A stretch of 64,000 bases of DNA, from contig NZ_JAAGPD010000028.1 of assembly GCF_017104565.1 (NCBI RefSeq), forward strand, positions 62,001-126,000, written 5' to 3'. A program made the translations under genes and the position numbers. Below are positions 26,211 to 35,198 of the stretch, piece by piece (position 1 is the stretch's first letter; every line of letters starts with the position of its first letter). The DNA comes from Paraburkholderia sp. Tr-20389 (lineage in GTDB: Bacteria; Pseudomonadota; Gammaproteobacteria; Burkholderiales; Burkholderiaceae). The notes under the pieces are model-generated. The model was not told the DNA's origin. It worked only from the letters and a program-made list of their open reading frames with translations, and searched no databases.

Positions 26211-26567
26211 ATGGGCTACGCCATCCAGCATCAGATCGCCTTATCAACGATCACCTGCTGCTCGTGCGGTGTCGTGTTCGCCATGCCCGATCAGTTGAAG
26301 AACCAGCTTCGTCAAAGTGGTGACTGGTTCTTCTGCCCGAATGGCCATCGCCAGCACTTCGCGCAGACCGAAGCCGATCGCTTGCGCGCACTGCTCGAAC
26401 AGGCGAACCGGCGCAACACCGACCTCGTCGACGAGGTCGCGCGCGTGCAGCGCGAGAAGAAGCGCATCGAGCGGCGCGTGAATGCAGGCGTGTGTCCCTG
26501 CTGCAATCGCACGTTCGTCAATCTCGCGCGCCACATGGTCTCGAAGCACCAGGACGCGAAACCATGA
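26211..26567 (+). CDS. zinc-ribbon / coiled-coil phage protein
   Basis: 118 residues starting MGYAIQHQIALS at ATG 26211, with AAGGAG 7 nt upstream. Two metal sites: an N-terminal CCSCG ... FFCPNGH and a C-terminal CPCCNRTFVNLARHMVSKH that looks like a C2H2-type finger. A coiled coil (LRALLEQANRRNTDLVDEVA) lies between. Likely nucleic-acid binding; exact role unknown. Confidence 0.7.
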   Translation: MGYAIQHQIALSTITCCSCGVVFAMPDQLKNQLRQSGDWFFCPNGHRQHFAQTEADRLRALLEQANRRNTDLVDEVARVQREKKRIERRVNAGVCPCCNRTFVNLARHMVSKHQDAKP

Positions 26568-26785
26568 GCCACCGCTGCCGTTGGCCAGGATGCACGGCGA
26601 TCGTCGGCAATGACCTGTGGGGCTGCAAACCTCACTGGCGTGCGCTGCCCGACAGCCTGCGAGCATGGATAGGTCGCTCGTATCGCTACGGCATGGATAC
26701 CGATACGCACCCCACCGCCAGCTACGTTCGCGCACATCGTGCGGCGATCGCTTTTGCCAGGGAGGTCGAACGTGGACGCCATTGA
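26564..26785 (+). CDS. small Cys/His-containing phage protein
   Basis: 73 residues starting MSHRCRWPGCTAIVGNDLWG. The pattern CRWPGC ... WGCKPHW suggests a zinc site. Its ATG overlaps the previous stop by 4 nt and it overlaps the antiterminator gene. Similar small proteins sit just upstream of Q-type genes in other prophages. Confidence 0.65.
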   Translation: MSHRCRWPGCTAIVGNDLWGCKPHWRALPDSLRAWIGRSYRYGMDTDTHPTASYVRAHRAAIAFAREVERGRH

Positions 26786-27170
26786 TCGCCTGCTGCTCGA
26801 CTGGCACGAGTGGAACCTCGGATGGGAACTCGTTCCCGGCTATCCGCGTGATGCTGGCCTTGGGGGCTTCCAGAGCAGCAGGCAATGGATGGACCTTGAC
26901 GACCTCAACGATGAAGTCGATCGGCGTATCATCGAAGGCCACGCCCGCGTGATCGATCCACTCGTGCTCGCGCTCGATGAGCGCCTGCGCGTCGCCGTCA
27001 ACATTGCCATGCTCAACCTTGCTGCCGGTGTTGAGGTATGTCGCAACCCGCGCTGGCCAGCAACGCAGGATGCCGACTATCAGCGCGCGAAAGAGGTGCT
27101 CGAACCGCAGTTGATCCAGCGTGGCCTTCTTGATCCGGGTATATACGACATACAACATCCGGTCCGTTAG
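26772..27170 (+). CDS. probable late antiterminator (Q-like)
   Basis: 132 residues from GTG 26772 with GGAGG 6 nt upstream. Helical layout with RQWMDLDDLNDEVDRRI and RLRVAVNIAMLNLAAGVEV, then a C-terminal LVQRGLLD-like QLIQRGLLDPG. This resembles phage Q-type antiterminators that act on RNA polymerase at the late promoter. It is the last gene of the rightward early operon, the expected place. In lambda the late promoter follows directly; here 7.7 kb including foreign cargo separates it from the packaging genes. Confidence 0.55.
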   Translation: MDAIDRLLLDWHEWNLGWELVPGYPRDAGLGGFQSSRQWMDLDDLNDEVDRRIIEGHARVIDPLVLALDERLRVAVNIAMLNLAAGVEVCRNPRWPATQDADYQRAKEVLEPQLIQRGLLDPGIYDIQHPVR

Positions 27171-27187
27171 GATGTGATCTTTTTAGG

Positions 27188-29371
27188 CTAGCCAGCAGAC
27201 CACGCGTCGTCGAGATAGAACCCATCTGGATCTTTGCCTTCTCTGATCCGTTGCATGCCTTTTAGATATCGATTGATCGCAGCCCGTTGACGAACAGTCA
27301 GGTCGTTTCGGGCTTGCAGGGAGAGAATTCGAGGCTCAATTTCCTCCAGGTTCATCACCGCACCTAGCGTCGCCATCGAAAGATGGTAGGTTTCAGAGAA
27401 CTTCTTCCCCGTCTGACTCGATCCCGTCCTTAGGAACTTTTCGAGCAGGAGTAACAAACGATCGTCATCGACTGCAGGTTGGAAAATAGCTCGCATTCGA
27501 TCGGGATCTCCCCATACCTTCCATCGATCAACGAGGTGATCCAACTCGCCCATAGACAACAGTTCTTCGAGAGAAGCTTGATTGAGTCTCGATCCGAGTT
27601 TGGCCGCAAGAGATTCCGGAAAGCCTTCCTCGAGATCAAGCAAACCCTTTGGCGCCTTTGCTGGATCTTTTTTTGCGTCTAGTGCTAGGTCAGCAAGAAA
27701 CACGAGTCCCGTTAGGGCTGGCGACTGTTCCGCGAGACTCATTAACAACTTCTGTCGATCTGACGATTCAATTCGCTCCAGCAGCGCGGTTATCAAAAAG
27801 ATGATTCGCCAACGATTCGGAAACGTAAGAAAGCCGCGCTCGTCGTCTCGACGTAGCAAGACGTCCGATACAGAGATGAGGGCAGTGATCAACTTGGATG
27901 CTTGCGCTGCATCGAGGTCGTCAAAATCATGGAGACGATCGATTAGATCTCGAGCCTTCGAATGGCCGTCAGGAAAGATAAAATCTTTCGAGTCTCGTAG
28001 CAAAGCAGCCATCTCTTCCGAAGTATCACTGTTCACAAGACGTTCCAGTTCGGCTCGCGTGACATGTCCCTGTGGGACGCCAAACTGAAAATACACGTCG
28101 AAGCATTCAGGACTGCACGGTCGAAGCTCTTTTCTCCACTCTTCTTCTCGTCCTCCTGACGATGTCCAAGAATCACGAAGTATTTGGTTTACTTTGGGAA
28201 ATAGCCTGCCCACCAACGACACGACCCTCTCCCTTTTTTCTTCGGGCAAAGACTGCTTCCATTTCTCGAAGCTCTTCTTCTCCGCATCCTTCCGATAATC
28301 GACGTTCGTCGGACGCCCGCAAAAGAATTCTTTACCATCTCGAATACTTGCATAAGCCGAGGGTTCAAATAAACGCAGAAACTCCAGCGCGATCAGATCT
28401 ACAGGATTAACCTCACCAGCGAGCGGCGGGTACACAACCGAAATCGCGTTTAGGACACGGACGATATCCCTAGGCTTCTCGATGCATCTGTCGAGCCCGT
28501 TGGAAAACACCTCTACCCAGCGGCTCTGATCAAATGGAAACGGCATAGGTCGCGATTCGAGAATCGCGTCGAGACCCTTGAACAGTTTGAGCTGCAATCT
28601 ACCTTTGTCGACAGCGGGCAAATGAAATGGGGCTTGGATGATTTTTTCAAGGTACGCTTCACCGTTCATTTTCAGCGAGGAGCTTAATGCGTCGGCGACC
28701 TCATCGCGATCGAAGAAAAGAACATAGACGACCTCTGGAAAATCGGCCAGTGCCTTGATCGCGCGGAACAGATCTCTTGCCTCGTCCGGTGTGAGTCGAT
28801 CAATGTCATCTACAAAAAAAACAAAGCGCTTGCCGCTTGCCTTCAAAGCGGCAGCGACTTTCTTTTTTACCTGCGGCACGCCCGTCTTTTCGGTCAAAAA
28901 CTTCAGTCCTGGAATTTTTCCAAGCGCCCACGACAAGGGACCTTTTATCCATGACGTCCCGGAGTAATCTGCGGCAACCGAAGCGATCTGCTTGGAGTAC
29001 GTCGCGACAAGTTTGGCAAGCGTACGAACATGCTTCAGTCTGTCCGGTAACTGCGCGGAGAACTGCTCAAGAAGCTGCGTGGCAATCTGCTCCCGACCTT
29101 CGAACCACCAAGGGTTGAAATCTATCAAGATTGGCCGAGCGCTCTCCGGCAACTCTTTAAGGTCATGCTTGATAAAGTTCATGAGGCTAGACTTTCCACT
29201 GCCCCACTTCCCATGAACGGCTAGAACTAACCCTTGCGGATTGCTGTTTTCGACTATGGCCTTACCGAGCTGGGAAGCGAACGGCGCGTACCCAAATTCA
29301 TCACTTGCGGGGTCAATTAGCGGCAGATCCGATCCCAAGTCCCAGTTGTTTGTGGCGGTCGCTTCAACCAT
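27188..29371 (-). CDS. KAP-family P-loop NTPase, predicted defence protein
   Basis: 727 residues. Start at ATG 29371 (MVEATATNNWDLGSDLPLID) with AAGGA 9 nt upstream; a GTG at 29404 is weaker. Walker A AVHGKWGSGKSSLMNF at ~52-67, an insert of ~100 residues with a hydrophobic stretch (WIKGPLSWALGKIPGLKFL), then Walker B FVFFVDDIDRLTPDEARDLF and sensor region FDRDEVADALSSS. This is KAP architecture (STAND-related NTPases, several in phage defence). The long helical C-terminal half may be a sensor. Convergent with the late antiterminator and lower in GC than its neighbours. Confidence 0.85.
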   Translation of the reverse strand: MVEATATNNWDLGSDLPLIDPASDEFGYAPFASQLGKAIVENSNPQGLVLAVHGKWGSGKSSLMNFIKHDLKELPESARPILIDFNPWWFEGREQIATQLLEQFSAQLPDRLKHVRTLAKLVATYSKQIASVAADYSGTSWIKGPLSWALGKIPGLKFLTEKTGVPQVKKKVAAALKASGKRFVFFVDDIDRLTPDEARDLFRAIKALADFPEVVYVLFFDRDEVADALSSSLKMNGEAYLEKIIQAPFHLPAVDKGRLQLKLFKGLDAILESRPMPFPFDQSRWVEVFSNGLDRCIEKPRDIVRVLNAISVVYPPLAGEVNPVDLIALEFLRLFEPSAYASIRDGKEFFCGRPTNVDYRKDAEKKSFEKWKQSLPEEKRERVVSLVGRLFPKVNQILRDSWTSSGGREEEWRKELRPCSPECFDVYFQFGVPQGHVTRAELERLVNSDTSEEMAALLRDSKDFIFPDGHSKARDLIDRLHDFDDLDAAQASKLITALISVSDVLLRRDDERGFLTFPNRWRIIFLITALLERIESSDRQKLLMSLAEQSPALTGLVFLADLALDAKKDPAKAPKGLLDLEEGFPESLAAKLGSRLNQASLEELLSMGELDHLVDRWKVWGDPDRMRAIFQPAVDDDRLLLLLEKFLRTGSSQTGKKFSETYHLSMATLGAVMNLEEIEPRILSLQARNDLTVRQRAAINRYLKGMQRIREGKDPDGFYLDDAWSAG

Positions 29372-29587
29372 CAAAGCACATCCTTTTAGTTGACTTATGT
29401 TCACTCAGGTGGCCGCGGTCGTGGGCCACAAACGGCATCCCGGTGTCGTAGCCGCCAATATCTTCAAGTTTTCGTACGCTCGGCCATCATCGACACCGCC
29501 CATAACATCCGCGCGCGAACTAGTTGTACAGCGATCGCTGTCAAATAAGCCAATCAGCGCGCGGAGGCTGGACGTACAAGGTTGCCT

Positions 29588-30925
29588 CTACGAACTGACA
29601 GAACTACTGCCCTCTGCGCCCTTTTTGTGACGCAGCTTTCTGAAGAGTTCTGCAAAATCAATCTCTTCGCAAGACTCACGAGCTATCCTCAAATCTTCCA
29701 ACTCTTGCGCATAAACGCCGCGGAAATCGCTCAGCAGATCACCTTGTCCTAAAACGGAAAGCGCGCGCTCAACGAGGTCGGGCCGATCAGAGACGCGCCT
29801 TGCTAGATAATCGGGTGCTCGTTCGAGATCGAACTGAATAGCAGCATCCTCGTCGGTCGGTCGAGGTATCAAGAATGACTCGAACTGCTCCGGATAGACG
29901 GTAGGCGAACCGACCTGCAAGAGCCCAAAGACTGCTGAACGTTCCTCGAGATCCAGGGACGCCAAGGCGCCCTGAGATCCGGTCGAGGCGCTATGCAGGC
30001 GCACAAAGGTGTCCCGCTTTAGAGCGTCGATCGGGATAGACTTGCCGATAAAGCGGGCGAGTGCTCTTTTTTCCTGAATGATGTCGCAAGCTTTTTGAAA
30101 GTCCCTGGACAAAAGTTGGTAGGAGCTGCGAATATTCGTTCTGGCCTCATCAAACGAAGGACTTCCCCATTGATCGCGAGGCGGCAACAGCTTTGCGATC
30201 TCCACAAGCTGATCGCGATTCAGCTTGCTTGTAAAGCTGCCCATAGAATATTCAACGACCAGAGCGTTGAGGCGCAGCTGTAGCTCCTCAAGTAGTGCGC
30301 ACACTTCTGCGTATCCTTCCGCGAAGTACTGGAGATTTATATGAGATGTACCGCTTAAATGAGCACTTGAATCTTCGGCATTCGACGCATACCTGAATGT
30401 TTGTCCAGATCTGTCAATTTGATCTATATCAATGACGTACGGCTTTAGGTTTTTCACGAGTACACTAAGCCTCGGATCTGCGGTTTTTTCGCAGATTGCG
30501 TCGAGGTTCGACCATACGTCAAGTACGCTATGCGTGAGTTCGTTTTGACGCGGCTCTGATAGGCCGTGCGAGTCGTTCGGCGATCGCATCTTGAAGATTC
30601 TCCAAGCCCGTGGAACGGCTCGCTTCAGTGCCAGTTCTACATGATGTCGGGCGGAATAGCAGATCGGATAGACGAGAGTATCGATTAGCAGGTCTGATCC
30701 CCAATTCTCGTCAGCTGCGGCTGGTTTATCCACGTTCAAGAGCCTCAGCATCAATTCGGCAGCAGCCTTAAACCCTTCGGCGTATCCATATGAGTTATCT
30801 GAAGACCCAGTGTTGCTGCCAACGCATGCGTTGAGATGCCAGTTGTCACCAGGGCTCATATAGCCTTTGATCAATTTGTTGCTTATGTTCGTGCTAACGG
30901 ACGATGTGCTCGAAGTGTTGTCCAT
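29588..30925 (-). CDS. HEPN-like protein paired with KAP NTPase
   Basis: 445 residues from ATG 30925 (MDNTSSTSS); earlier in-frame starts lack a ribosome site. The N-terminal ~200 residues contain YPICYSARHHVELALKRAVP, then HGLSEPRQNELTHSVLDVW. That is the 'RHxxELxLK ... HxLxxLW' pattern of HEPN-like helical domains, some of which are toxic RNases. The rest is helical with no recognised motif. It lies upstream of the KAP gene on the same strand (216 bp apart), so the two may work together. Nuclease activity is inference. Confidence 0.5.
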   Translation of the reverse strand: MDNTSSTSSVSTNISNKLIKGYMSPGDNWHLNACVGSNTGSSDNSYGYAEGFKAAAELMLRLLNVDKPAAADENWGSDLLIDTLVYPICYSARHHVELALKRAVPRAWRIFKMRSPNDSHGLSEPRQNELTHSVLDVWSNLDAICEKTADPRLSVLVKNLKPYVIDIDQIDRSGQTFRYASNAEDSSAHLSGTSHINLQYFAEGYAEVCALLEELQLRLNALVVEYSMGSFTSKLNRDQLVEIAKLLPPRDQWGSPSFDEARTNIRSSYQLLSRDFQKACDIIQEKRALARFIGKSIPIDALKRDTFVRLHSASTGSQGALASLDLEERSAVFGLLQVGSPTVYPEQFESFLIPRPTDEDAAIQFDLERAPDYLARRVSDRPDLVERALSVLGQGDLLSDFRGVYAQELEDLRIARESCEEIDFAELFRKLRHKKGAEGSSSVSS

Positions 30926-31095
30926 ATCTATATATCCAGGCATGAAAGCATTGTGGTGAATAACACAGGGAAAGACGACGCTTTCCCGCACGTTTTTTTC
31001 GACTACCGGATTGTAGCTATTTCGCCACTACAACTCAGTGCAGTGATGCAAGCACTGGCGACCCACGAAACGGGTTGTGCTTCCTCGATTTTTGT

Positions 31096-31175
31096 GCTCT
31101 ATCGTCCTCGATGACGTCTCGCTCGTCCGCAAAACTCGACGGCCCGCTCAGGTAACTGCTGCGCCTTTCACTTCC
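31096..31175 (+). repeat. late promoter-terminator module, degenerate copy A
   Basis: TGACGTCTCGCTCGTCCGC and CGGCCCGCTCAGGTAACTG match the leader of modules B and C, but the hairpin arm and the -10 are decayed. It lies between the defence pair and the lipoprotein gene. Confidence 0.55.
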
Positions 31176-31451
31176 CTCCCCGCAGCCGCAACCGACTCGG
31201 CGTCACTGTCATGTGACTGCCCAGCGCCACACACAGTCCGGATACGGGGAAAGGGTTTGGATCTCTCCTTAGCAGTTCGATGACGCGACTCAATGCTTTG
31301 TTGGTCACCCCACACAACAAGCGCGTGAAACTTGTCAAAACCGCTGAACGCGTATATCGACTGGAATAGCAAACAGCATTCGAGGCGATCGCTGTTAAGG
31401 CGCTCAGATCCCGAGTGCGCACATACCAAGTCAATAACGACGGAACCCGCC

Positions 31452-32690
31452 ATGATGAGAATTGCTTTGGCTGCGCCGATTGTCGTACTTTTACACGCCT
31501 GTACATCCACCGATCCTGGTAGCGCAGCAGGAATCGATTATCATTTCCCAAGGACCGATGTCAAAGTCACACTCGGCGTCGATGTGACCCAATGCGACCC
31601 GAAGGTCGAAGTCGAACTATCGCTTAAGGCTGATGCCGTGGCGAGCGCTGACACAACATCGAGGCACCGCATCGATGGTGCTCAATTATTGTCTAGCGTG
31701 ACAAAGCGCGGGCTCACCATCGATGTCGATGACAACGGCGTCATCTCATCCGTCAACATGACGGCGACGGATCAGGGTACGGTCATCTTAGGCAGCGCGG
31801 TCAAATTGATTAGTACGGTGGTCGGTGGGGTCACGTTATTCGATCTAAATACTGGCAACGTGAAATTCACGTGCAAGACAGATACACGTAGTGCCCTGCA
31901 ACAGCTCCAACATGCGAAGCGGGAGCTCGCTGATGTCAAACAAGCTTCGTTGACTAGCGGAAAGGGACAGTCGGCCATCGACACACAGAAGAAGATCAAT
32001 GCTCTTGCTTCAATGATTGCTAGCCTGAAGGAGGCGCTTCACCGCGACTTGACTGCTACCGTTGACCCAAAGGTCGTCGCCGACAAAGGAACCTATGATG
32101 TTCCGTTCGGCTTCAAACCACTCGATGAACTACTCGACCCTGAGCCAATGAATAACATGGCCGCCATCCTGAATGATACGGATGCGCAAACGGAAGTCGC
32201 TCATAGCTTCGGCATAGAGGCAAGCCTCGCTAGTCCACCCGCATCGATCACCGATAGCACGATAGCAGGAAATTGCGATCAATCAATTTGGATGCCCGAC
32301 GCTGTTCCCGTGACCATGAAGTTCACTTCGTCGATGAAGGATCGGAAAGTCGAGAAGGAGGTTTCGGTTGACCTTTATGCCAGCCAGCTATCGCCGAAAG
32401 GCCGTCCGCTTTGCATCTCCGCTGGCTTCGGCGAGAACCGGGTCGTCGGTCTAAAGTTAGATAAGTTCGGCAGAGTCACAGAATTCACATGGACTTCAGA
32501 CGCGCGAGCTGCCAACGTCGCCGCGGCGTTCGCCGGCGCCGCACCGGATGCGACAAGCGCATATAAATCCATCCGCGACGCGGGCATTAGTAAGGACAAG
32601 GCAGAACTGGACAAGCTGACGACGGAACAAGCGCTGCGCAAGGCAAGACAATGCCAAGCAATTCTTGATGCGGGTGGAACATCGTGTTAG
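31452..32690 (+). CDS. predicted lipoprotein (cargo gene)
   Basis: 412 residues. The signal peptide MMRIALAAPIVVLLHACTST has a lipobox LHAC, so the mature protein should be lipid-anchored at the outer or inner membrane. No conserved domain recognised. A helical segment (LQQLQHAKRELADVKQ ... INALASMIASLKEAL) lies at ~150-200, with mostly beta pattern elsewhere, ending CQAILDAGGTSC. Placed between promoter-terminator modules A and B in late orientation. Possible lysogenic-conversion or superinfection-exclusion factor; not shown. Confidence 0.7.
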   Translation: MMRIALAAPIVVLLHACTSTDPGSAAGIDYHFPRTDVKVTLGVDVTQCDPKVEVELSLKADAVASADTTSRHRIDGAQLLSSVTKRGLTIDVDDNGVISSVNMTATDQGTVILGSAVKLISTVVGGVTLFDLNTGNVKFTCKTDTRSALQQLQHAKRELADVKQASLTSGKGQSAIDTQKKINALASMIASLKEALHRDLTATVDPKVVADKGTYDVPFGFKPLDELLDPEPMNNMAAILNDTDAQTEVAHSFGIEASLASPPASITDSTIAGNCDQSIWMPDAVPVTMKFTSSMKDRKVEKEVSVDLYASQLSPKGRPLCISAGFGENRVVGLKLDKFGRVTEFTWTSDARAANVAAAFAGAAPDATSAYKSIRDAGISKDKAELDKLTTEQALRKARQCQAILDAGGTSC

Positions 32691-32713
32691 CGAATGAGCC
32701 ATTTCCCTTGTGC

Positions 32714-32740
32714 TTGCGTTTTTCAGCATTCTGGTATTGA
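32714..32740 (+). promoter_or_regulatory. predicted late promoter, module B
   Basis: TTGCGT at 32714-32719, 15-bp spacer, extended -10 TGG-TATTGA ending 32740. The same layout occurs in module C. Placed 40 nt before the terminator of the same module. Confidence 0.4.
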
Positions 32741-32780
32741 ATCCATCTAGAGGACGTTTCGCTCGTCCAAAGGATTCAAG

Positions 32781-32817
32781 AGGCTCGGTCAGGTAACTGT
32801 CCGGGCCTTTTGTTTTT
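32781..32817 (+). terminator. intrinsic terminator, module B
   Basis: AGGCTCGG (32781-32788) pairs with CCGGGCCT (32801-32808) with one G-U, followed by TTTGTTTTT. Same position as in module C. Confidence 0.7.
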
Positions 32818-32852
32818 GCATCTCGCCGCGCCCTACTACCCGATCGTAGACC

Positions 32853-33147
32853 ATGTCCGCACCTACGCCTCGCACGGTCGGGAGCAGGTGGAGGGTTATC
32901 CGTGCACGTCAGCTTCGGCACCATCGCTCTGCGCAGAGTGTGCCTGCGTCATAGTCACGTCACCGAGGCAACCGAAGTGGATCACATCATCCGGCTTGAG
33001 GAAGGCGGCACCGACGCCGACGCGAACCTCCAGTCGCTTTGCCACGACTGCCACGCACGCAAGACCGCAAAGGAAAACGGCACGCGTCCTCGCGGCTGCG
33101 ACGTCAATGGCACGCCCACCGACCCGGAGCATCCGTGGTCACGGTGA
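32853..33147 (+). pseudogene. HNH endonuclease, frameshifted copy
   Basis: Starts MSAPTPRTVGSRWRVIRARQ like the intact copy at 34905. A single C is missing near 32924 (CACCATCGC versus CACCATCCGC), which throws the frame into a stop. The rest reads on in the other frame with the full HNH core (ATEVDHIIRLEEGG, LQSLCHDCHARK). A restart at 32902 could yield a truncated protein. Confidence 0.85.
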
Positions 33148-33685
33148 CGCCCTCGCCCCCTCGCCCGCTCCTCGCCGGGGACGCGTCTCAGGGAGGATTG
33201 TGTAAATTATTCGCAACGCTTCGCTTCACCCCACCATCACCTTGCAAGTCGTTGGGTCGCGATTCATAGACACGCCTCGATTCAACATCTAAATTCAGAA
33301 ATATGTCGCGAAGTAGATTTCCGGTTTGCAGTCGAACTCCGGCCTAGGAAACAGGCTGAATGCGTCCCGAGCGGGCGTCATTTGGATTGGATTCGTAACC
33401 GGGTGCATATTTGACACTTCCCTGATGCCCATGACACCCGCAGATCCATCACGTCGGCTTAGCATCAAACCCGCACCAGTAGCGCGTCGATTCTAAAGCA
33501 ACGTGTGTCACGTGCTTTTTCAAAAAAAGTGAGACCTAGCGGAACATTCAATACGAACCTCATTTGAACATCTGTCAACCGGACAATTGTGATTTACTTT
33601 CCAGAATGTGCACGCCTGCTCTTCGAACCATCTTCTACGCTCAAAGACGCCGAACCACAATCTTCTGACAAAAACGGGCCTAAAC
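33148..33685. other. intergenic between broken HNH and membrane gene
   Basis: About 540 bp. The first ~95 bp belong to direct repeat B; the rest is unique, lower in GC, with no gene seen. It may carry the promoter of the membrane-protein gene. Confidence 0.5.
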
Positions 33686-34492
33686 ATGAAAGTCGCAAAC
33701 ATCTCGACATTTCGCCGGCGAACGAGGAAGCCCGACCAATCATCGGAACCCGCCGAGGTGGACTTCTCCCTAGCAATTCAGAAACTAAGGATCCGCGCAA
33801 AACATTCCCGCAGGAGTCTCAGCGTTGTTGCTTTCATCGTGACAATGGTGATCACGTTTTCTGCAAGCTTTATCTTCCTTCGGCTGACGCATGCGAGTGC
33901 AAGCGAAGAGATGGAAAAAGCCCAACTGAATATGGAAGCCGCCATGTACCGCTACCAAGAAAAAGAAGAGCCTCTCTCGCCGCGCTTGCTCATTCTCCCG
34001 CGCATCGAATCTCTGCTTCATCAGATTTACCCCGAGCCGATTCTAAAGTACGATCGTGCGGGAAAAATCGTTTCGAACACTCCAAGCCCCTTGCTTCCAC
34101 CGCAGGACGCGAACGCGCGCGTGAACGATATAAACCAGCTCGTGACAATCTACGAAAAGCTGCAGAAGGCTAGTCCAGCCGATAAGCGGGAGACGTCGGA
34201 AAAGGACTATGCGCCTGTGATCGCGACGATAGCCTTTTCGGCCGGCGCCGTGGCATTCGTCATTCTCGCAATCCAGATTTCCGTGATGTTCATGCGCTAC
34301 TACGCTCAACTGGCCGAATTGTACGAAGCTCAAGCGGTCGCCCTCGAAGCATCGGGCGGCAACGTCCAGACTGCAATTAAGTTTATGGAAAGCTTTTCGC
34401 CGAATACGATACAGCTCGGCAGAGCACCAATAACTCTTTTCGAGAAATCTCTTGAAGCGGTAACGGAAGTAGCGAAATCAAAAGCCAAGTAG
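33686..34492 (+). CDS. two-TM membrane protein (cargo gene)
   Basis: 268 residues starting MKVANISTFRRRTRKPDQSS. TM1 at ~44-67 (SVVAFIVTMVITFSASFIF), an extra-membrane domain of ~110 residues with a coiled region (SEEMEKAQLNMEAAMYRYQE), TM2 at ~178-202 (FSAGAVAFVILAIQISVMF), and a C-terminal cytoplasmic segment. No family recognised. Framed by the two ~500-bp direct repeats, so it is an inserted cassette. Possible exclusion or defence function. Confidence 0.65.
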   Translation: MKVANISTFRRRTRKPDQSSEPAEVDFSLAIQKLRIRAKHSRRSLSVVAFIVTMVITFSASFIFLRLTHASASEEMEKAQLNMEAAMYRYQEKEEPLSPRLLILPRIESLLHQIYPEPILKYDRAGKIVSNTPSPLLPPQDANARVNDINQLVTIYEKLQKASPADKRETSEKDYAPVIATIAFSAGAVAFVILAIQISVMFMRYYAQLAELYEAQAVALEASGGNVQTAIKFMESFSPNTIQLGRAPITLFEKSLEAVTEVAKSKAK

Positions 34493-34764
34493 CACGTATG
34501 TCAAGCCAATCGCACTCCGTACACACAAAATGATCGCACCTTCTTTTTGCGACGGGATGTTTCAGATAGCAGTTTGCACGGACTATGGCCGCAAAAGCTT
34601 TGCGCGAGTATCTGCGTTGCACAAATCGAAAAGTCGAAAGCCAGCCCTTAACGTCTTCTCAACGTGAATTAGACAACGACACATGGAGGCATCGATACTG
34701 TTTGAAACTGCGCGTTTATGGCACTCTCCATTGCCCACTCCTGATTCAATCAGTTCTGGCAAGG

Positions 34765-34791
34765 TTGCATTTTCAGTTTTTTTGGTATTCA
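34765..34791 (+). promoter_or_regulatory. predicted late promoter, module C
   Basis: TTGCAT at 34765-34770, 15-bp spacer, extended -10 TGG-TATTCA ending 34791, followed 40 nt later by an intrinsic terminator. A promoter closely followed by a terminator is the Q-dependent late arrangement of lambdoid phages. Confidence 0.45.
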
Positions 34792-34830
34792 ATCGTTTCC
34801 GAGGACATTTCGCTCGTCCGCAGAAATCGT

Positions 34831-34868
34831 AAGGCCCGGTCAGATAACTGCCCGGGCCTTTTGTTTTT
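34831..34868 (+). terminator. intrinsic terminator, module C
   Basis: Perfect 9-bp stem AAGGCCCGG / CCGGGCCTT (34831-34839, 34852-34860) followed by TTGTTTTT. It precedes all head genes, so late expression would need antitermination. Confidence 0.8.
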
Positions 34869-34904
34869 ACGTCTAGCCGCGCACTACTATCCGATCGCCA
34901 AGCT

Positions 34905-35198
34905 ATGTCCTTACCCACGCCTCGCACTGTCGGAAGCCGGTGGAGGGCCATCCGCGCGCGCCAGCTTCGACACCATCCGCTCTGCGCAGAGTGTCTGCGG
35001 CTCGGTCACATCACCGAAGCCACCGAGGTCGATCACATTCTCCGGCTGGAAGAAGGCGGCACCGACGCCGATGCCAATCTGCAAAGCCTTTGCCATGACT
35101 GTCACGCGCGCAAGACTGCGAAGGAGAATGGCGCGCGTCCTCGCGGCTGCGACGCTAATGGCATGCCCATCGATCCGGAGCACCCGTGGTCACGCTGA
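34905..35198 (+). CDS. HNH endonuclease (packaging-associated)
   Basis: 97 residues. HNH core: CAEC, VDHILRLEEGGTDADANLQS, then LCHDCHARKTAKE, with the H of VDH as general base and Cys pairs for structural zinc. Small HNH proteins of this type adjoin terminase genes in HK97-like phages and assist DNA cleavage during packaging. The intact partner of the broken copy at 32853. Confidence 0.88.
   Translation: MSLPTPRTVGSRWRAIRARQLRHHPLCAECLRLGHITEATEVDHILRLEEGGTDADANLQSLCHDCHARKTAKENGARPRGCDANGMPIDPEHPWSR

Larger units (their letters stand above)
32714..33241 (+). repeat. long direct repeat, copy B (promoter, terminator, broken HNH)
   Basis: Alignable over ~500 bp with 34765-35290: promoter, leader, intrinsic terminator, HNH gene and the downstream GGAGGATTGTGT stretch. 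Flanks the membrane-protein cassette together with copy C. Confidence 0.8.
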
